The notes under the pieces are model-generated. The model did not search any database. It was not told where the DNA came from and saw only the letters and a program-made list of their open reading frames with translations. Source: Leucaena leucocephala (Eukaryota > Streptophyta > Magnoliopsida > Fabales > Fabaceae). From it: DNA of 64,000 nt. Below are positions 1 through 10,922 of the stretch, piece after piece (position 1 is the first letter of the stretch; every line of letters begins with the position of its first letter). The position numbers and the translations under genes were made by a program. Location of the stretch: the NCBI GenBank assembly GCA_037074615.1, contig CM073527.1, positions 4,800,848 to 4,864,847 on the forward strand. The letters run 5' to 3'.

Positions 1-523
1 TTACATGGTCAAAAGTTTAATGAAATGTTCATGAAATGACTCGAATATTTCCCATGCTATTAAAATCCAAGGCTGGATGGTTATATCATTAATTAGTAAA
101 CAAGGTTTCTAATCAGTTTAGCCAAGTTTGGACAGGTGAATTGGGTTTAGTTTTGTATTTTTTTGGTCCCTCTTCTAAACCAAAAATGACATAGTTTTCA
201 TTAAAAAAAATAACAGTCCATCAAATTTCTATTTTTGCAATTCTATTTTATTACATTATGTGTGGTTTGTATATAAGAATATTTCATTATATAGGGATTA
301 ATGCATTTTTATTAAAATATTACTTTTTTAATTAAATTATATTATTTTAATCATGATTAGTTGACTCCAATTCAATATGCATGGTTAGATTATTGACCTT
401 TCATTTTCTTCATCTCTTTAATGATGGATCCGATTTTAACCATCTTGATATCTTCATGACTTGCATATTTCATCTATCTACACACAACCCAATTTTTTCT
501 CTCAATCTCCTTTTATAGCACCA

Positions 524-545
524 TATATATATATATATATATATA
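524..545. repeat. (AT)n microsatellite
   Basis: A run of about ten AT dinucleotides. Confidence 0.9.
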
Positions 546-555
546 CAGAACATTA

Positions 556-659
556 TTTATTCACTAATAGCTTTTGCTTATTTTTGTCAAAGTTTCATAC
601 ATGAGAATTTATTCACTAATATCTTTTGCTTATTTTTGTCAAAGATTCATACATGAGAG
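556..659. repeat. Two-copy 52-bp tandem repeat
   Basis: The unit beginning TTTATTCACTAATA and ending CATACATGAGA occurs twice back to back, at 556-607 and 608-659, with only a few differences. Confidence 0.85.
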
Positions 660-1349
660 AATTTCACATGGAATTTCTCTCTAAACTTTAATTTAATATG
701 ATGATTTTCAAGGTTTTTTCCCTCAATATTTTGAGATAACAGGCAATGGTAGGAAAGAAGTACGAAGGCATCTTAGGATTTTTCTTGTGTTTCCCACGAA
801 AGAACAAATCTCATATATCCAACTTTTCTTACGTGGTCTTTGACTAAATGGATTTATTTGGATTTGAATTTTAGACTTACAATTTAATATTTTAAATCCA
901 TGTATTTAATAAAATTCTTTGATTGGGTAGTATAAAAATCTACATCAATAAAAATAAATTGTCCTACTTGTGAGATAATTCACATATTTGGGTAGTACTG
1001 GACGCTTGAGATTTGAAATAATTAGGATATATTAAGTAATTGATTTTTTTTAAAAATTGTAATAAAAAATGTGCATAGAAGAATTTTGGACACATTTACA
1101 TGTTTATTTTTGCATGCACATCTAAATTTTTCATTTTGTTTTTTATTTTATTCTTTATATTAAACAGATCAATTTCATCAAAATTTTCTGAAAGTTTCAA
1201 CGTAAGTTGAATATCGCATTGTTAAAGTCATTATGAAATGAGTGGAATGTCATGAAACTTTTCGTATTACTACAAGGTTAGTTAAAGGCTTAAATTTAAT
1301 ATTAAATATAAAATTTTAATTTATTTTATATACCCATCTTATTTTTAAT

Positions 1350-1565
1350 AGGGTAAAATAGTATATAATATCCTAATCTTATTTCTTATATACGATTAGT
1401 ATCATAATCTTATTTATAATACAAATTTACCCATAATCTTATTTCTTAAGTACCAAGAATTATACCAAATTAAAAAGATTATGGATAAAATTATACCACA
1501 AATAAGATTATGATACTAGCCGTATATGAGAAATAAAATTAGTATATTGGGTGCTATTTTACCCT
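1350..1565. mobile_element. Fold-back MITE-like element
   Basis: The ends form an inverted repeat: AGGGTAAAATAG at 1350-1361 and its complement at 1554-1565. The complementarity continues inward for most of the element, since about 1370-1440 pairs with about 1475-1545. Flanks carry TTAAT-like sequence on both sides. The element has no coding capacity and lies inside the extra segment of the left duplicated block (1272-2055). It is a hairpin-type non-autonomous element of unassigned superfamily. Confidence 0.6.
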
Positions 1566-3083
1566 TCTTAATATAGAATATATTTAACTAATTTTATTAG
1601 ATTAAGAAAGTTATTTTATGTTAGTTAATATGACTGATAGTTAAATTAGTTAATATGACTATTTTTTCTAAAACATATTAACCATTTTCTTGAACTTTCT
1701 CCCTTATTCTCTTATTTGATTATTATTGAGAGAGTATCAATATAGATAATTTAAAAAAATAGATAAATATAGGAAATATATCTTATATTTAGGATTAAGA
1801 TCAACTCCCTAATTAGATTTTATATTAAGGATATGAGGAGTATACTATTTATTATTTTTTCTCAAACTAATTTACCTAATTTATAAACTGATATATAATA
1901 TAATATTATCTATATATACTTTAGGGAGATTATGTCATATTTGTTATAATTAACTAACATATTTAACTTTTTTAATTTACCTTAAATTAGTTAATTATAT
2001 CTTATATTAAGAATCAGAATGAATATTTTTTCCAAAGATTTTTTTTTTGTATTACAAGTTAAAGAAATATACAACTTATTTCATGAACTTTTGACTCTTT
2101 AGTAGTAAACTCCTGTCTATATATATTTTCTAAAAAGTTAAAACCATTATAAACATTAGATTTATGTGGATGCCGATAACCTTTTCCAACTTTTGGCCTA
2201 TCATATCCTACACCATAATCTCTCCATTGGATTGGCTTTTAAAGAGTTTTTATGCCTTAACTCAAAGGTTACCTATTGTATATTTATGTGAATTTATTTG
2301 GTTATTTATTTCATGTAACTCTTAGCTCAAGGTTGGAGGCCTAAAATTCAAAGGTTACCTATTGCACACATGGTACATAACTATATGAATGAGAATCACT
2401 TCCCAATTTTCCTCCAACTTCCTCTTCTTTTCCCTATCTTCTTCATCTCAATCTCTTACATTTTTATTATTTTCATAATAAAAAGCATGTATTCCCTCTG
2501 TTTAACAGAAATAATATTATTTTGGTATTCATAATTTTATATTCTAAAAATTAATTATTTTTTTTATTTTCTATCTTGACCCTTGTTAATTTTAAATTCC
2601 AAAAAAAATATAAAATTGGGGGTATTATTTATTTAAAGAAGAGTAAAAGTATTTTAGAGTAGAACAAAATCAAGTTCATAGATAAATTTATAAGTTTACA
2701 TACACATTGTAACTACTAACACTAATAAAACAAGTATTCATATTTTATAGGTAAATTTATAAAGTATACATATACATTTTAATTACTAATAATAGTAAAA
2801 TAACAAATCTAGATATAAAAATTTTCAAATCATAAGTTATGTTATAAAAGTTGAGACAAACATTTACAAATATTCATAGATAAATTTATAAGTGCACTAA
2901 CACATTGCTAACAGAGTGAAAAAATCAAGAGGGCCGAGATGTGGGAGTTCAAGATCCAAAAGGAAATTTGATGAAACACATGGCGATTGATAAATTCGAT
3001 ACAAGATTCATGATACTGTTTTATAGATTTTTCACTTAAAAATATAGCTATTATGATAAAAAATTTTGGTACAAGCTATTGTG

Positions 3084-3379
3084 TTTTTTTTTTGGTAAAG
3101 AAATTTTTGGAAAGGGGTTGGGTTCACCCACGATCCAAGGGCAGGGCGAAGTCTCCCTTCCTCTTAGGCGATACCAATGTTGGGCAGGGCGAGCCGTCTA
3201 TTACACTCAGACGTAAACCTAGGCACCCAAGAGCTAGGATGCCTCCCCAAGAGCTGCGACTGGAACCACAACAAAGTGATACTCCCCAGGGTTCGAACAC
3301 GCTCCAAATGGTAGCATATCTCACCCCTTTGCCAGCTGAACTCACGGACGATGGGTAAAGTCTCTCATGTCTCACCACA
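3084..3379 (-). mobile_element. tRNA-derived SINE
   Basis: Read on the minus strand, this roughly 295-bp element begins with a tRNA-like head. An A-box-like segment lies at 3331-3345 (complement GTGAGTTCAGCTGGC) and a B-box at 3289-3300 (complement GTTCGAACCC), about 35-40 bp apart, as in RNA polymerase III promoters of tRNA-derived SINEs. It ends in an A-rich tail (the T-run near 3084-3093 on the plus strand). Imperfect direct repeats, ACAAGCTATTGTG at 3071 and ACAAAGCTATTATG at about 3380, flank it as a likely target-site duplication. It is clearly more GC-rich than its surroundings. A diverged relative lies at 40255-40475. Short open frames across it are not genes. Confidence 0.7.
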
Positions 3380-3393
3380 ACAAAGCTATTATG

Positions 3394-4433
3394 TTAATTA
3401 TAGTCTCTCATGTCCCGCATTTTTTTTTAAAAAAAGTGTCATTGGTTTGGGCTTAGCCCAATTGAAATCTGTTTGTTGGTAGGGTAGTGATCAATTCTGT
3501 CTCACGATAAATTGTTCTGTGTGAAGAATGAAAATGCTTAAGTTAGAGAAAGTAGAAATTCGAGAAATTCATGATAACTGGTTCTTTATACGAATTATGA
3601 TGCATCTCACTGCAAGAAGGATCAAAAGGATCTGAGATGAGGTTATGTTCAAGGTTTGAGCTGAGAAGGAAATTTGCTGAAGCCCATGGCGAGTGATAGT
3701 TCGATAAGAGATGCATGTCGCATGTTTCTTTAATTTGTTTTTTCGGTGTTTTTGGATACTCAAGGGAGAGCAACGAGGCAGGATGTTGCAGAAATTGATT
3801 GAAAGGCACTGATTGTTGCGAATTGGTTGTATTTTTGGAGTTAATCTTTACTCAGTATGACAATTCAAAGGTTCTTATTTTCAATTCTCAACAAGACCTA
3901 GAAAAGTTGTCGCTGAGAATAAGTATTTCTCTAGATTGACGCATAGAGGATACCTCTTAATGGCACCCAGTGAGTATCAATATATGATAAAATCGAAAAT
4001 GCCTCTCACTATTCCCCCACCTTTACTACTCTTTTCTCTTTATTATTCAAAACTATTTTGCCAAACCCTTGCTGCTTTATTCATAGTTGCTACCAGTTCA
4101 GATGTTTAACTTATTACCAATGATAGTATGTTAATTGCTAAAAGTGATTCTCATACAGATAGATGATGATTAAAGACCGAGTTGGCGATTGTTTTGGTGC
4201 TATGCCCAGTGCCTCTAAATTTTTGGATTGGGCACTTGAAGGTTTTAGGTAGTTTGAGTAACTGATTTTTTGGTTATGTATAGCTACAAAAACAAGTCTG
4301 TCCCAGGAGTAAATCCTAGAATAATTGCCTGGAAACATAGAAGTACATTTAGGAGTTTGTTAGTAAAAGGCCTCCTAATAATTTTCAGTAACATAGGAAG
4401 GAAAATAAGGCTCATATAGCCAAGAAATACAAG
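3394..4433. other. Non-coding stretch, no gene recognised
   Basis: No conserved coding frame is visible. About 70 bp at 3640-3715 resembles 2955-3020 (shared GGAAATTTG, CATGGCGA and TTCGATA words), so part of this is a diverged duplicate of the sequence left of the SINE. Confidence 0.5.
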
Positions 4434-4441
4434 GATATAGA

Positions 4442-5204
4442 TAGGGGTGTACATGGGTAGGGTTGGGTAGGGTAGCCCCCCTGCCCAGTGCCTTACCCAA
4501 AAAAAGCACCGCCTTGCCCAGTAAAAGCTCTAACAATTTTGGATTGAGTATGGGTGGGCTGGGCATGCCCAAATCGTGATGCCATGCTTATGTAGTAAAA
4601 AAATCTACAATTTTAAACTTCTAAAATAATACCATATTCATGTGTCTTTAAGAGTTAAATAATATCAATAATTCATTAAGAATAAGGCAACAAAGATAAT
4701 AATTAAAATATTGAGATCCATTGTATATAAAAAATAAGCGGTGAAGTCTAAGTAGTTTGTAATTGTAACTTTGTATCAATCTTCCCAATATTGACAAAGA
4801 TAAAGCATTTAAAACAATAAAATAAACAATTATAATTTATAATGTAATCATATGATAATTAATAAAGTTTAAAAAAAAAAGAGAAAAAATTAGTATAATT
4901 ATAAATATTAAAAGATACAACTTACCTACTTAACTACTCATATTTTTAAAATAACCTTCTAGTCACCAGTAGGCAGTAGCTATCATATTCTCCCTTCCAA
5001 GATAGAGAAAAAAAATAAATAAAAGAAGGGTACTCATGGGTAGGGCAGGGTAGCCCCCAAGCCCTATGTCTAGCCCAAAAAATGCATGGGTTATATTTTA
5101 TAACCCAATGCCTAACTATGCCTTATATTTATCAGGCTAGGCAGGGTATTTTTATTTCAGGCTCGAGTGAGCATACCGGGCCACGGGCTTTATGCATAAC
5201 CCTA
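4442..5204. mobile_element. Non-autonomous hAT-type element
   Basis: The 763-bp element starts TAGGGGTGTACATGGG and ends with the complement of TAGGGTTATGCATAAAG. It is flanked by a perfect 8-bp direct repeat, GATATAGA, at 4434-4441 and 5205-5212, which is the hAT target-duplication length. GC-rich subterminal repeats of GGGTAGGG/GCCC type occur at both ends (about 4450-4570 and 5035-5180), with an AT-rich core. No transposase is encoded, so it would depend on an autonomous hAT for movement. Confidence 0.8.
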
Positions 5205-5212
5205 GATATAGA

Positions 5213-5920
5213 TGAGAATTAAAATGTTGGCAATCACCCACTAATGCACTACATCCAATCAAGACATTAAGGAATTAATTCATCATTATCTACAAGAGGA
5301 TATCTCTCTAGCTTCCCATGCTATATATCTTTGAAGCATAGCTTCTCAAACTCTTTGAATATTGATAAAGTGTCAAGGGCTGTTTACTTAATCAAGATTG
5401 ACCCATTAAGTAAAGGGCCATGAATAGTTTTGTACAATTTTGGACCTGCCTCATAACATAAAATCCTTCAGATAAAAAGGTTTGCATGTATTCAATACAT
5501 GGTTAATACCTGTGTTAAACATGACCTAACACTTGAAATAACATTAAATCGCCACATATCTTGCAGTATCACAATGTTCATTTGTGTCCTGTCTTTTATT
5601 TTTGGAATTCTGGAGGGAGTGCGGATTTGGTTTCCAAAGCTCATATGGAAGTAAATTGTAAAATGTAAATATCAAGCTGGTTCTTTTTTATTGCTATTTG
5701 GCTTAGATTTCAGATATTGGTTATATGGATGCATGTCAGATGAATCTCATAGTTTTTTTTCTGTGAATTTCACTTCTTTCCATTCTGTTTCTTGCTTACA
5801 TCTTCTGGGATTTCCAAATGCTTGTTCTTTTTCTTCACAATCTTATTTTGTTGTTTGCCTTGAATTATGAAAGCTCTTGTTCTATTTATAATGATGAATT
5901 TAACTACAAGGGTATATATG
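5213..5920. other. Non-coding stretch left of the retrotransposon
   Basis: No gene or repeat boundary is recognised. The ORF on the minus strand ending near 5770 has no family resemblance and runs into the LTR. Confidence 0.4.
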
Positions 5921-5925
5921 GAAAT

Positions 5926-6107
5926 TGTTAGCAATGATAACCGAAAGGAAGCATACAAGATAATTCATTCACAGAAAATAACCGAATGGATGAGTACAGC
6001 CATATAATCCCTCTCTGGACACCTCATTCTCTCTCTCTTCTAACTAACTTCCATATTATTTACTATAAAGCCCTTTTCAGCCCTTTACTAGATAATAACA
6101 TATATCA
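5926..6107 (-). repeat. LTR (3' LTR relative to the element)
   Basis: A 182-bp TG...CA terminal repeat. Relative to the other LTR it has C instead of T at about position 17 and T instead of G at about position 28 of the plus-strand copy. The remaining bases are identical. Confidence 0.95.
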
Positions 6108-6120
6108 ATACTCCCCCCCT
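6108..6120 (-). other. Polypurine tract of the retrotransposon
   Basis: On the minus strand the sequence directly before the 3' LTR reads AGGGGGGGAGTAT, the expected primer for plus-strand DNA synthesis. Confidence 0.8.
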
Positions 6121-9100
6121 CTAAAAAAAATCCTTGTCCACAAGGATGGTATGAGCAGGAGGTGCAGTTGTAGGAAAATGAGGAAATTGTTGTTGAATAG
6201 CGGACAAATCCTCCCAAGTAGCATCTTCAGGTTGAGACAATTTCCATTGGATTAAAACTTGAGTAACCGGTAGATTGTGGCGTTTAACAATTTTACGCCC
6301 TAAAATATGCTCAAGCTCAAGTATGAATTGTCCTTGATCATCAACAGGTGGTAAAGAAGGAACCACATCAGTAGAAGGACCAATAAAGCTTTTTAGCAGG
6401 GACACATGAAAAACTGGATGGACTCGTGTGCCCGAAGGTAAATCCAGTTCATAAGCGACAGCACCCACCTTCTTGAGTATCTTGAATGGGCCAAAATACC
6501 AAGCTGCTAATTTGTGAAGGGAAGAATTATTAAGCAAATTCTTGCGAAAGGGATGCAGCTTAAGGTAAACGATGTCCCTAACAGCAAAATGAAATTAAGT
6601 CCTATTTTTATTAGCCTGTTGCACCATGCGATATTGAGCCTTCAACAAATGTTGCTTTAAAAATTGAATAACCAGCTCTCTAGATAAGCAAGTCCTATCA
6701 ACCAAATCATTAGTAGAGTCACCTGATATATATGGTAAATGAATAGGAGGAGCAATCCCATAAACAGCCTCAAAAGGAGACATACCAATAGCAGAGTAAT
6801 AAGTAGTGTTATACCATAATTCAGCCAACGGTAACCAATTGACCCATTTTTTAGGAAAATCACCTATCATACATCGGAGATAACACTCCAAGCACCTATT
6901 AAGAACTTCAGTTTGTCCATCCGTTTGAGGATGATAAGCAGAAGAATAATGCAAATTGACATTATATAAGCGGAAAAGCTCTTTCCAGAATTTACCACAA
7001 AATATAGGGTCCCTATCTGTAACAATGGATTTAGGAAACCCATGCAGTTTAACAATGTTATCCATGAAAATCTGAGCAACATCTACTGCAGTAAAAGGAT
7101 GTCTCAAAGCCATAAAATGAGCAGCCTTGGACAGCCGATCAACAACAACCAAAATAACAGTCTTAGTATAAGATTTGGGAAGGCCACTAATAAAATCCAT
7201 AGATAATTCAGACCAAACATATTCAAGTATAGGAAGAGGTTGGAGGAGACCTGGAGAAGTGACAAGTTCAGGTTTAAAACGTTGACACATAGTGCATGCA
7301 TGCACAAATTCTCGAATATCCCTCTTCATACCCTTCCAATAAAAGAAAGAACCAAGTCTCTTAAAAGTAGGGTGTATACCTGAATGGCCCCCAATACCAT
7401 CAGCATGGAAATAAGTAAGCAAATCCTGACGTAAGACTGTATCTCGGCCAACCACCAACCTGCCATTCCATTTCAGCAATTGATTATGCCAAGTATAGTG
7501 AGAATGTGATAGGGGATCCTGATCCAATTCCTTAAGTAGCTGCTGTATATGGTCATCAGATAACCAAGAGGCCCTTACCCTGTCAATAAGGGGCGAAATA
7601 GGAACTGCCAAAGCAAAGGAAGAGGTTTTTGGCCTACGTGAAAGAGCATCAGCAGCTAAATTATCGCTGCCCTTGCGATACACAATCTCATAATGTAACC
7701 CCCACAATTTGTGTAACCATTTAAACTGCTCCTGACTTAAATCATGCTGTTCCAATAAATGTTTTAAAGGAAGATGATCTGTCTTGATAATGAATTTCTG
7801 CCCCCACAAATAAGAACGCCACTGCTTGACAGTAAAAATAATAGCAAGAATTTCCCGCTCATAAGCTGATAATGGTTTCTTTTTGGGAGGTAAAGATTTG
7901 CTAGCAAAGGCCAATGGATGTCCACCCTGAGATAAAACAGCCCCCAATCCCATACCTGAAGCATCAGTCTCAATAACAAATGTCTCCGTAAAATTAGGTA
8001 GTGCCAAAACTGGAGGAGACATCATAGCCTCTTTAAGAGCAATGAAGGAAACAGCAGCCTCAGAAGTCCACGTAAAGGTAGAAGTTTTCTTTAATAAATC
8101 GGTAAGAGGATGACTAATGGACCCATAATTACGAATAAAATGACGATAATACCCAGTGAGACCAAGGAAGCCACGTAACTCACGGAGGGACGTAGGTATA
8201 GGCCAAGAAGCAATATCATCCAACTTCCTAGGATCAGCTTGAACCCCCTTTGCAGAAATAATGTGCCCCAAGTAATCAATCTGAGTAGCAGCAAAGATGC
8301 ATTTAGAAACTTTAGCAAATAATTGATGGTGCCGCAGGGTGTCAAGGGTAATGGACAAATGCTGCAAATGAGTCGGCCAATCCTTACTATAGATTAATAT
8401 GTCATAAAAAAAAACCAAGACAAATTTCCGAAGAAAAGCCTTAAATACAAAATTCATGAGGCCTTGGAAAGTAGTAGGAGCGTTTGTTAATCCAAAAGGC
8501 ATCACCAGAAATTCATATAAACCCTCATGAGTACGAAAAGCAGTCTTAATGATATCCTCCTCTTTCATTCTAATCTGATGATATCCTGCACGTAGATCAA
8601 GTTTTGTAAAATAATGAGCACTAGTTAATTCATCCAAAAGTTCTTCAATGACAGGTATAGGAAACTTATTTTTGATAGTAGCTTCATTTAACTTCCGATA
8701 ATCAACACAAAATCTCCATGTGCCTTCTTTCTTCTGCACCAAAACCACTGGGGCTGCAAATGCACTACAATTTTCATGAATAATACCATTAGCCAACATT
8801 TGTTGAATCTGATTTTCAATTTCAGTCTTTTGGACAGGACCATATCGATATGGCTTACAACATATAGGCCGAGCATCAAGGAGAGGAATTGTATGATCAA
8901 ATTTTCTTACTGGAGGTAGACCCGTGGGTTCAGCAAAAACATCATCATATGTGTTGAGTAAGGTTTGCAACTCAGACTGTTGTCTACCCAGTAGAGGCGT
9001 TGGTGAATTGAGATTGATTTGTAGTTGTGAAGGAGCATGACGTAAGTACAACTGATTAGCGATCAAAAGGTCTCTGAGAATTCTGACTTCCTCAGGAATT

Positions 9101-10713
9101 ATAGGATTCCGAGAACCAAATCCGTTTAACTTCACCCATTTGCCCTTGTATTGAAACTCAAATGAATGTAGTTCCATATCCATCGTAAAGTGTCCCAAGG
9201 TCCTAAGCCACTGCACTCCCAAAATAGCATCATATCCTCCTATTTTCATGACCAGAAAATCAGAAGTGAAAGTTACTCCTTCCATTTCCCACACAAGACC
9301 AGGACAACGTTTGGAGATACAAACTTGGCGAGAATCTGCCACAGCCAGCTGAAGAGCAGAGCAGTCTTGGATCTTCAGATTTAGGCGTTTAACCATTGAA
9401 ATATGAATGACATTGTGAGTACTCCCCGTGTCAACTAATATAATAATCTACTGATTCTTGATACGCCCCAGTATTTTCAAGGTAGCAGCTTGTGCACCCC
9501 CTTCAATAGCATTAGTATACCCATCCACCGTCGCCTGAGTAGCACCGATGGCGTCTTCAAAATGTTCATCGTCCTCCTGAATCACCAAGGCAAACACATG
9601 AGAATCCTGACAACGATGACCACTAGAATATTTCTCAGGACACCAATAACATAGCCCCTTCTGACGCCGTTCCTCCATCTCTCATTTGGATAAGTGCCTG
9701 GTGGGTTTTGATAAAGATGTGTTTGAGGACGACAAAGAGGGAAGCAATGATGCACTGGACTTAGACGGAGGTTGGTCGAAAAGTTTTGGGCCACCTGAAG
9801 GAAGCCCAATTGAAGAGCCCATTACTGTTGATGCTTTAGAACCAGATGCAGTGGACCAAGAAGATTGGTGTGATGCTCGGTGATGAATAGGAGCATGCTC
9901 ATGGATAGCCTTAATCGTAGCCTCCTGTAATCTCGCAGAACAGGATGCCTTGGCCAATGTAGAGGGAGCAAAATTAAGGACGAACTGTTGTATATCAGGT
10001 CACAGCCCACCGATGAAAAGATTTACAGCGACGACTTCAGGAATATCGACCTCCAACAGTAGCTCATCGAATTTCTGTTCATAATCAGCAACAAGACCGT
10101 CAGCTTGCTGGAGCTTCTTGAGATCAATCAAAGGATGCTCATCATGGACATCAGCAAACTTAACTTCGAGATGCCTAAAATAATCTTCCCAGCTTACTTC
10201 AAAAAATGACCTTCGCCGCATAAAGGTCTGATGCCATCTCAAAGCATGTCCCTCCAAATGAATGCTCAAAATACGAATACGATGTTTAGGAGGAGTTCCA
10301 TCAACTTCAAAAAACTGCCGGCAACGGTAGGCCCACCCCCGAAAATCAGTACCATCAAATCGAGGAAAATCTACTCGACTCTGTTTAGTTTGAATGGAGT
10401 ATGCAGAAGATGGATTGTTCAGTTCATGGAAGGACCCAAAAGTGGGAGCCCGATTTGCCGAAGAAGAACCACTGTCAATTCCTCCATTACCACCATTACC
10501 CGCAATGGGTTGTTTCCCAGTAGCAGCTCCATTTAACGTCAATTTCTCATTCAAGTTTTTCATGAAGTCTTCAATGCGACCCATAGCTTGCTTCAATTCT
10601 AATATATCTTGCGTATGTTGATCCAGGCGATTATTCATAGAAATTTGATGTATCTCCATTCGACTCTCCAATTCATTCATTCGATCGGTGGACTGTGTAT
10701 CCGGCGGTGCCAT
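6121..10713 (-). pseudogene. gag-pol polyprotein of the chromovirus, inactivated by four in-frame stops
   Basis: One frame of 1531 codons runs from ATG at 10713 (first residues MAPPDTQ) to TAG at 6121-6123 with no frameshift. It is interrupted at 10000-10002 (TGA), 9682-9684 (TGA), 9448-9450 (TAG) and 6595-6597 (TAA). In order come the Gag capsid-like region (10713-9700), an atypical zinc knuckle (CYWC followed by GHRC, 9651-9610), protease with DTGS at 9432-9421, RT (about 8850-8300), RNase H (about 8000-7650, TDAS and TDHLPL motifs), integrase with an HHCC-type finger near 7330-7270 and catalytic D, D, E codons at 7195-7197, 7015-7017 and 6907-6909, and a chromodomain-like tail near 6330-6180. 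The RT FxDD-type box has Tyr in place of the first catalytic Asp (codon 8404-8406). An upstream ATG in the LTR (10773) is in frame, but 10713 is preferred because it follows the primer-binding site. Confidence 0.93.
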
Positions 10714-10726
10714 TGACCGGATAGAG

Positions 10727-10738
10727 GGCTCTGATACC
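10727..10738 (-). other. Primer-binding site for initiator tRNA-Met
   Basis: On the minus strand, two bases after the 5' LTR, the sequence GGTATCAGAGCC is complementary to the 3' end of plant initiator tRNA-Met (known tRNA end GGCTCTGATACCA). Confidence 0.9.
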
Positions 10739-10740
10739 CT

Positions 10741-10922
10741 TGTTAGCAATGATAACTGAAAGGAAGCAGACAAGATAATTCATTCACAGAAAATAACCGA
10801 ATGGATGAGTACAGCCATATAATCCCTCTCTGGACACCTCATTCTCTCTCTCTTCTAACTAACTTCCATATTATTTACTATAAAGCCCTTTTCAGCCCTT
10901 TACTAGATAATAACATATATCA
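10741..10922 (-). repeat. LTR (5' LTR relative to the element)
   Basis: A 182-bp repeat, 180 of 182 bases identical to 5926-6107. It should carry the element's promoter; no clear TATA box is assigned. Confidence 0.95.

Larger units (their letters stand above)
1..2900. repeat. AT-rich block, left copy of a diverged direct duplication
   Basis: I see no gene here. Several segments match, in the same order and orientation, a shorter block at about 11165-12370. Examples are the start of the window versus 11170, 745-840 versus 11240-11315, 1110-1275 versus 11585-11745, 2060-2145 versus 11755-11915, and 2485-2890 versus 11925-12370. The left copy has extra material at roughly 45-735, 1272-2055 and 2147-2480. 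The last part (2675-2890) is itself built of degenerate 60-75-bp units containing a motif like CATAGATAAATTTATAA. The duplication may be an old segmental event or two copies of an unrecognised repeat. Confidence 0.6.
5926..10922 (-). mobile_element. Complete Ty3/gypsy chromovirus (LTR retrotransposon), Reina-like
   Basis: This 4997-bp element has two 182-bp LTRs (5926-6107 and 10741-10922) that begin TGTTAG and end TATATCA. They differ at only two positions near their plus-strand left ends. A 5-bp target duplication, GAAAT, flanks it at 5921-5925 and 10923-10927. The polypurine tract lies just inside the left LTR (complement of 6108-6120), and a primer site matching the 3' end of initiator tRNA-Met lies at 10727-10738. 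The single gag-pol frame has the order Gag, PR, RT, RNase H, IN and a C-terminal chromodomain-like segment. That order defines Ty3/gypsy, and the small size with very short LTRs suggests the Reina chromovirus clade. Four in-frame stops and a damaged RT motif make it non-autonomous. Confidence 0.95.

Noticed and set aside
3053..3378. Open frames on both strands over a GC-rich segment (101 and 84 codons)
   Set aside because: They fall entirely within the SINE and its flanks; RNA polymerase III-type boxes and the A-tail explain the composition better than a protein.
10231..10621. Two plus-strand frames over the Gag region
   Set aside because: They are shadows of gag, which is supported by the element structure.
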